In this document: one piece after another, positions 58,501 through 64,000 of the stretch
Numbering within the stretch: the first letter of the stretch is position 1
Layout: the number at the start of each line of letters is the position of its first letter
Program-made: the position numbers and the translations under genes
Notes under the pieces: model-generated
What the model was told of the DNA's origin: nothing
What the model saw: only the letters and a program-made list of their open reading frames with translations
Database searches by the model: none
Source: Beroe forskalii
Taxonomy: Eukaryota > Ctenophora > Nuda > Beroida > Beroidae
Direction of reading: 5' to 3'
DNA length: 64,000 nt
Assembly (NCBI GenBank): GCA_011033025.1
Contig: WFMF01000017.1
Coordinates: 558,001 to 622,000 of the forward strand

Positions 58501-59662
58501 GTTGCATGCTAACAAGAATGTTTTAAGTTCTCTCAGACTATATTTTGAAATAGATGAAAATAACAGAATCCATCGTCCAGTGACCAGTCACCAGTGTAAT
58601 CAAGTTTTAACACGATTAAGATATTATGTATAAAAAGAATCAATTATCTCAGCTGCCGAATTTAACTGCCAATATGGATCACACATCATTTTCCTGCATT
58701 ACGAGTTAAATTCTTTGTCTAGAAATTCTGCAGAAACTGCTTGCTCGTGTGCAGTGAGGAATGATAATTAATGAAGGCTGAAGCAGCCTCTAGACTCGCT
58801 CAAGCAACCTCTAGACTTGCTGAAACACCCTCTAGAGTCTAGACTCACGATTACTGACCATGAAGTGCAAATATCGCTTTAAACACGGAGTGAATGATGC
58901 ATGAAATCTACAACTGATGGTTGGTTGGATCAAGTCGCGAGAAAGACGTAATATAATATGAATCACCTTCAAAACATTTGACACGTCTAAGTGTTGCTCA
59001 AAAATAGTCTGGTCGTCGTCCTCAACTTCCATTCATACCATGATATTGACGTCTTCAAAGGCAAAAAAGGATGTGCGAAACCTATTTAAAACCTCTGTAA
59101 AACCCATTTAAAACCTGTGTAAACCTATGTAAAAACCGGTGCAAAGTTGCAAACCTATGTAAAACCTGTGTAAACCTACGTAAAAACCCATTTAAAACCT
59201 GTGTAAACCGATGTAAAAACCGGTGCAAAGTGCAAACCTATGTAAAAACCTGTGTAAACCTATGTACAACCTGTGTAAACCTACTTAAAAACCCATTTAA
59301 AACCCGTGTAAAACCTATGTACAACCTGTGTAAACCTACGTAAAAACCCATTTAAAACCTATTTAAATCCTGTGTAAACCTATGTAAAAACCTGTGTAAA
59401 CCTATATAAAAACCTGCGTAAAACCTATCTAAAAACCTATCTAAAACCTGTGTAAAACCTATTTAAAACCCGTTTAAAAACACATCACACATCACTTACC
59501 CGGCCCCGTGTGCGCGGGGAGCTATCTTCTGGTGGTTCACATCTACTGGCGACTGCGGGATCATCACGTAGAACTGGCCAGCGCCCGCGGGCCCATTCGG
59601 CAGGTTGAGGATCTGCCCGCCAACCCCGGGGTTAGCTGTCCCAAGGTTCAGGATCTGACCCG
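52575..59662 (-). CDS. USF-like bHLH-leucine-zipper transcription factor, partial
   Basis: Three minus-strand exons with matching phases: 59,500-59,662, 57,722-58,405 and 52,575-52,639. Exon 1 holds the USF-specific region GQFYVMIPQSP...QKIAPRAH, preceded by two GQILNL repeats. Exon 2 (228 codons) begins with HPYSP-type residues, is rich in Pro/Ser, has an acidic-to-basic linker (SRKRPRGGGPRAPR) and three 10-11-residue repeats of KVSGIMPRS. Exon 3 gives TEREEKRRQTHNE, the start of the bHLH basic region, including the His and Glu that in this family contact CACGTG. USF proteins are nuclear activators that bind E-boxes as dimers. The helix-loop-helix, zipper and N terminus are not found in the window. 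The linker between USR and bHLH is far longer than in vertebrate USF1/2. Downstream it abuts the duplicated block. Confidence 0.75.
53118..53674. promoter_or_regulatory. Dense CACGTG E-box and CCAAT-box cluster
   Basis: Twelve CACGTG hexamers start at 53,134, 53,176, 53,258, 53,476, 53,499, 53,543, 53,557, 53,575, 53,610, 53,642, 53,654 and 53,669. Four are full GTCACGTGAC palindromes. Nine CCAAT/ATTGG boxes start at 53,118, 53,160, 53,202, 53,307, 53,337, 53,421, 53,451, 53,595 and 53,627. There is one perfect TGACGTCA (53,222) and one TGAGTCA (53,517). A GATTGGCTTAGCAAC + CACGTGGGC module is duplicated at 53,594-53,649. It lies inside the 5.1-kb intron of the USF-like gene. CACGTG is bound by USF, MITF/TFE and MYC-MAX factors; CCAAT by NF-Y. 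It could be an intronic enhancer, an internal promoter, or the promoter of an unseen gene. Confidence 0.85.
53700..54714. other. USF intron between E-box cluster and TTAA element
   Basis: AT-rich, no gene. Two near copies of GGGCTGAAAGTGGTGAATTG / GGGCTGAGAGCCGTGAATTG lie at 54,530-54,590. If the cluster is a plus-strand promoter this would be its leader, but no frame is open. Confidence 0.4.
54719..56783. mobile_element. Non-autonomous piggyBac-like element, copy 2
   Basis: Same family as 20,781-22,659: 13-bp ends CCCATATTCTCCC, flanked by TTAA (54,715-54,718 and 56,784-56,787), with the same subterminal GTNCTATATATAGNAC near-palindromes. It is nearly identical outside the minisatellite, so the family moved recently. 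It sits in the intron of the USF-like gene. Confidence 0.92.
55897..56410. repeat. GGTCAGGAGAGGTTAACCAA minisatellite, element copy 2
   Basis: About 24 units; variants GGGATCAAGAGAGG and GGTCAGGAGTGGTTATTGG are interspersed in a pattern absent from element copy 1. Confidence 0.92.
56790..57721. other. USF intron, 5' part
   Basis: AACTTCATTC and CATACAAAACTT short repeats (56,815-57,055). A small hairpin lies at 57,138-57,192 (arms ACGGTGAGAAATAAAGCCCC and its near complement). No exon was recognised between 57,200 and 57,721. Confidence 0.45.
59080..59485. repeat. AAACCTRTGTAA minisatellite in USF intron 1
   Basis: Roughly 20-24-bp units made of AAACCTATGTAAAAACC and TGTGTAAACC variants; degenerate, about 18 units. 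It ends 15 bp before the donor of exon 1, read on the minus strand. Confidence 0.88.
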
Positions 59663-59880
59663 CTGAAAGAGGCGTATCTGTTGTGATTGAGAAGGGGGGT
59701 TTCGAGATGGAGGGAGGGGGTTAAGAAGGAGGTTTAAAAGGGGGTATCTGTTGTGATTGAGAAGGGGGGTATCAGTCGAGAGGGGTTTCAGAAGACCTTA
59801 TAATGGGGTTTGAGAGGTTGTAGACCGCACACAAACAATAGGCGGTCGAAAGTGCTGTCATTCCCCTGAATTAAACAAGG
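59663..59880. other. G-rich intronic repeat upstream of USF exon
   Basis: TCTGTTGTGATTGAGAAGGG occurs twice (59,678 and 59,747), followed by GGGGTT-rich sequence. The USF N-terminal exons would lie beyond, in the poor sequence or past the gap. Confidence 0.5.
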
Positions 59881-61014
59881 GAATCTATGATACCATTCTG
59901 CCTATTGCTAGCGCGCGGGTTCTTTTGTCGTTGAAAAGGATTCAATGGAAAAGATTTGAGTGGACAGCCATAATATCATTTGTTTTTTTGCTTATTTTGA
60001 TTCTCTTTCTCGGAAAAATCAAAAAAAAAAAAGGGATTTTTCTTTTTTTTAAAAAAAGGGGGTTTATTGTGGTTTATTTATTTACGGTAAATACAAAAAA
60101 TGCCCTGAAATGAACTTATTTTCGGGACAACAAAATTTAATTTTTAATGAAAATTGCCTTTGATGCTTTGCTAAAAATTTTTGATTCTTAAGTGTAAAAC
60201 CATAAAAGGAAGTTTTAAAATTACAGACCCAAGTAAAGTACTTTAAACAGATGGGAAGGAGGGAAAAGAAAATTTGGTTAGAATCAATTTTTTGGTTAAA
60301 CACATTTACTTTTTTGGGCTGACTTTTTCAAAAAAAAAATTTTCAGGGCCTAAAAAAATTTTTCGAAAAATTTTAAAAAGTCAATAAAAAAAAACCTTCC
60401 CTTTGGGTGACACCACCCAAGGGGGGGAGGGGCAATCTGATTTTTTTGGTTTTCCCCAAAGGGCTTTGAAAAAAATTTCCAAACCCAAAGGAAAAATTCC
60501 AAAATATTTTGGTTCAAAAAAATATTTTAATTTGGGGAAATTGGTGAAAAAAAAAGGTAAATTAAAGGAAAAATTTTGGAATTTAAAAACAAAAAGCCCT
60601 TCAATTAAAGGAAATAAAAGGGAACGAAATTAAAGGGAATTTTTTCCCCAGAAAATTCAGGGTTAGGGGAAGAACCCTTTTTTAAAGGCATGGCCCGGGA
60701 AACAAGAATTAATTTATAATGGAAAAGCATTCACTTGAAATTTTCCCGATAAAAAATTAAATTAAGTTTGGGGCCCCCGGGAAAGCTAAACCTTTACAAG
60801 GGAAATTTTCATAACTGGGATGCTCTGTTTAAAATTTTGTAGGGTTTTAATTTTTTGGGTTTAATTTTTATATAGAAAATTGGAAAAATAAAACCCGGGG
60901 AAAAAGGGGAAAAAAAACTATTTCCCCCAAAATCTACGGGTTTTATGGTAAGCACCTTTAGTTACTAGGGCCCGACTGTTCCCTGGCAACTAACCTTGCT
61001 ATTAACAGTACACT
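59880..61014. other. Low-quality contig end
   Basis: From about 59,980 nearly every A, T, G or C tract is a homopolymer run of 4-12 bases and the sequence lacks the texture of the rest of the window. It leads directly into the N gap. It is best read as error-rich consensus; frames here are meaningless. Confidence 0.75.
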
Positions 61015-61114
61015 NNNNNNNNNNNNNNNNNNNNNNNNNNNNNNNNNNNNNNNNNNNNNNNNNNNNNNNNNNNNNNNNNNNNNNNNNNNNNNNNNNNNNN
61101 NNNNNNNNNNNNNN
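61015..61114. other. Assembly gap (100 N)
   Basis: Exactly 100 N, the usual placeholder for a gap of unknown size. Confidence 0.99.
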
Positions 61115-62180
61115 CCAATTGGGGGAGCCCGGAGGAATTATGGGGGAGCCTGAGTTGGGTATGGGGGCCTGAGGTGGTATGGGGCCGAGTTGGAGGTGGG
61201 GGCCTGAGTTAGTGTATGGAGGAGCCCGAGTTAGTATGGGGAGCCCGAGAGTTAGTATGGGGAGCCCTAGTTGGGTATGGGAGTATGGGGAGCCCAAATT
61301 GGTATGGGGATCCCAAGTGGTGGGGAGCCCAAGTTGGTGTGGGGAGCCTGAGTTAGTATAGGGAGCCTGAGTTGATAGGTGGATCCCAAGTTAGTATGGG
61401 GGAGCCCGAGTTATCATAGGGGGAGCCCGAGTTGGTAGGGGGCCCAAAATAAGTGTGGGGAGCCCAAGCTATGGTAGCTCCCAGGATAAGGTGGAGCCAA
61501 GTACGGTGAAGCCCATGTAAGGGTGGCAGAGCCTCGTATGGGCGATCCCATGTTTCAGGGTGAGCCCAAGTTATGGTGGAGCTTCTAGGATTAGGGTTGA
61601 GCCAAGTACGGTAAGCCTAAGGTAAGGGTGAGCCTGGTATGGGTGATCCCATGTTTCAGGGATAGCCCAGAACATCAGTGTAGCCCAGGATAAGGTGGAG
61701 CCAGGTACGGTGGTGAAGCCCAATGTAAGGGTGAGCCTGGTATGGGTGATGCCATGTTTGAGGGTGAGCCCAGAACATCAGTGAAGCCCGAGGTTCGGTG
61801 GAGCCTGGTATGGTGAAGCCCAAGATAAGGGTGAGTCTGGTACGGTGAGTCCCGTATCGGGGTTATCCCAGAACATCCGTGAAGCCGAGGATCGGGTGAG
61901 CCTGGTATGGCGAAGCCCAAGGTAAGGGTGAGCCTGGTGTACGGGTGAGCCCCTGTATCGGGGGTTATCCCAAGGCATTGGTGAAGCCCCGAGGTCCGGT
62001 GGAGCCTGGTATGGTGAAGCCCGGCAATAGGGTGAGTCTGGTATGGGCGAGACCGTGTATAGAGGTGAGCCCCGGACAATCGGGGAGCCCTAGATTAAGG
62101 GGAGCAGTGTACAGGGGGGAGTCCGTGATTAGAGGTGATCCCAGGTTTAGGGAAGCCTCCGTACGGTGAACTCTGTAATT
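61115..62180. repeat. GAGCCCGAGTTAGTATGGGG-type minisatellite
   Basis: Two unit families: 17-21-bp GGGGAGCCCGAGTTAGTAT units up to about 61,440, then ~38-bp units of GGTAAGGGTGAGCCTGGTATGG type. Both are very degenerate. No gene. Confidence 0.85.
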
Positions 62181-62186
62181 TGTGAT

Positions 62187-62229
62187 CCCGGGAATAGGGG
62201 GAGCATTAATGCCTCCCCCTATTCCCGGG
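62187..62229. repeat. 43-bp palindrome
   Basis: Perfect 17-bp arms CCCGGGAATAGGGGGAG / CTCCCCCTATTCCCGGG around CATTAATGC. It marks the end of the minisatellite array, whose last unit is inverted across it. Confidence 0.85.
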
Positions 62230-62287
62230 CTCCCATACTTGCCAACCCCATTTATTTATTGTGATACCAGTCAAAAAGTTAAAAGTA

Positions 62288-63117
62288 CACTCAGTTTTTT
62301 TTATAAGAAACTGTCTATAAGAAACTTAGCCTAGGATTTCCGAAAATTTAAGAAACTTAGCCTAGAATTTCGGAAAAATTAAGAAACTTCACTAATTTAC
62401 AATTAAGAAATTAAGAAACTTCTAGCCTAGAATTTTTGAAATTTGTGTATAAAATCCTATTGCAATTGAAATTCTTTTAACATGATACGTTTGGTTATGG
62501 GGCTGCGCCCCCAGACCCCATTTTTTGATTGTGAACATTCCAAAAACTAATCTAGTACTTTTATTGAACTTCTATTACAGTATTACACTGGATATGTGAT
62601 AATTGATCATAATATAGAATAGAAATTTAGAAAATGAATCTTTCATGATTTTTCGGTTTAAAGTAACACGCCAGATACTAAAGCACAAAACAGAAATTTA
62701 GAAATTGTTGTTGCGACAGGACACTATTACAGTTCCATATCTATTTCCAAAAGTTCCAAGCATTATAGGATTTAGATATTATCTAAATTTCAAAATTTCA
62801 AACTTTTTTGGAAGAACATTTTATGAAGATCCCTGAACATTATTGTATACAGCTGCACAAATCTTTTAAGATAGGTGCATGCTTAAAACTTTAAAAGTGT
62901 ATAATTTAACTGAAAATATCAGAAGGTTCGATTCTAATCCTCAACTACAGTCTACACAGTAGGTTCCTATGTTGGAAATTTCGTAGACATTTTTCGTACG
63001 GTATGTCGGTATGTAGAATTAAGAAACCGATTAAGAAACTTTTAGGCTCAAAATCGTGAAAAAATAAGAAACTTGTAGCCTAGGATTTCAATAAGTTTCT
63101 TATAAAAAAACTGAGTG
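62288..63117. mobile_element. TA-flanked TIR element (Tc1/mariner-type MITE)
   Basis: Ends CACTCAGTTTTTTTTATAAG and the mirrored CTTATAAAAAAACTGAGTG, bounded by TA at 62,286-62,287 and 63,118-63,119. AAGAAACTTAGCCTAGGATTT repeats lie inside both ends in opposite orientation. No transposase frame; AT-rich interior. Confidence 0.78.
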
Positions 63118-63149
63118 TATGAAGCATGGTGTAGTGCTAATCATGTCGT

Positions 63150-63265
63150 CATAGTATAACGCGTGCACACAAGTACAATGTATAGTGTACACATTGTACA
63201 TTGTACAATGTACGCATTGTACACACGAGTGCACAATGTACAATGCACACGAGTGCATAGGTCAT
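63150..63265. repeat. ACAATGTACA palindromic microsatellite
   Basis: Repeated TGTACATTGTACA and CACGAGTGCA motifs, self-complementary over much of the length. The flank to 63,529 shows no gene. Confidence 0.7.
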
Positions 63266-63529
63266 ATAGTAATAAAGGAGTCGCACTACGGCTTGATTAC
63301 ACTGTGTTAACTCTTCCCCAGTGTTACAGTGGTTAGATGACGTCATTATCAGGGCCTGTACTGGTTTGCTGATGTCGGGGGAATACCAGGCATCATTATA
63401 GTGTGACAGTAGTCCATAGCCGGCTTCCTGCAGTTTACTGTGCTTTACTGTGCACGTGCTGCGACCATTTAACCTCCTTATTACCACACATACCATCGAT
63501 CTTACACCACTGCTACAACTTGACAGCAA

Positions 63530-64000
63530 GGTAATAAGGAACATCCTGAAGACTTGTGTTTAGGGAATAGGGAACATCCTAAAGACTTGTGTTTAGGGAA
63601 CATAGGAACATCCTGAAGACTTGTGTTTAGGGAATAGGGAATATCCTGAAGACTTGTGTTTAGGGAATAGGGAACATCCTGAAGACTTGTGTTTTTGTGT
63701 TTAGGGAATAGGGAACATCCTAAAGACTTGTGTTTAGGGAACATAGGAACATCCTGAAGACTTGTGTTTAGGGAATAGGGAATATCCTGAAGACTTGTGT
63801 TTAGGGAATAGGGAATATCCTGAAGACTTGTATTTAGGGAATAGGGAATATCCTGAAGACTTGTATTTAGGGAATAGGGAATATCCTGAAGACTTGTGTT
63901 TAGGGAATAGGGAATATCCTGAAGACTTGTGTTTAGGGAATAGGGAATATCCTGAAAACTGTGTTTAGGGAATAGGGAATATCCTGAAAACTGTGTTTAG
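63530..64000. repeat. 33-bp minisatellite, cut by window end
   Basis: Units of GGGAATATCCTGAAGACTTG plus TGTTTAGGGAATA; 33 bp keeps the plus strand open with an 11-residue repeat (LGNREYPEDLC). Fifteen or so units, continuing past the window. Probably not a gene. Confidence 0.93.

Noticed and set aside
62926-62945. GGTTCGATTC, a tRNA B-box-like string
   Set aside because: No A box, no acceptor stem pairing and no cloverleaf around it.

Overview
The window reads as nuclear DNA of an invertebrate animal. It has intron-rich genes with GT-AG splice sites and clear relatives of animal proteins: a ciliary BBSome subunit, a ribosome-biogenesis GTPase, a proteasome subunit, a USF-type bHLH factor and BPI/LBP-type secreted lipid-binding proteins. 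Most of the length is satellites, minisatellites and DNA transposons. I cannot name the species. A 100-base N gap (61,015-61,114), preceded by about 1 kb of homopolymer-ridden sequence, shows a scaffolded draft assembly.

Layout. 1-2,460: 22/44-bp minisatellite. 3,785-16,345: a very large imperfect inverted repeat, with arms of ~170-bp satellite plus ~960 bp of unique sequence. It encloses a broken PSMB2 copy (7,912-9,945) and a diverged ~240-bp repeat. 16,346-19,400: AT-rich sequence and a 22-bp minisatellite. 19,401-36,733 and 40,569-52,352: two paralogous copies of one block, each with the 3' exons of BBS4 (+) convergent on a three-exon BPI/LBP gene (-). Between them lies the 3' part of BMS1 (-, 37,719-40,442). 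52,575-59,662: a USF-like gene (-), whose 5.1-kb intron holds a dense CACGTG/CCAAT cluster and a piggyBac-like element. 59,880-64,000: poor sequence, the gap, minisatellites and a TA-flanked inverted-repeat element.

The two block copies act as an internal control, because several insertions in one copy have an empty site in the other. These are a 5'-truncated LINE with a 10-bp target duplication, itself hit by a TTAA-flanked element; a second TTAA-flanked element of 3.6 kb; a small MITE; and a foldback/hAT complex in a BBS4 intron. The relative order of events can therefore be read.

No conserved single-copy gene here is complete. BBS4 (both copies), BMS1, USF and PSMB2 all lack part of their sequence, and the breaks fall at block junctions or satellite borders. 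Either this is a rearranged, fragment-rich region or the assembly has false joins. The two BPI/LBP genes do look complete (533 and 534 codons). The most interesting signal is the cluster of 12 CACGTG and 9 CCAAT motifs in 557 bp inside the intron of the USF-like gene, whose family binds CACGTG.
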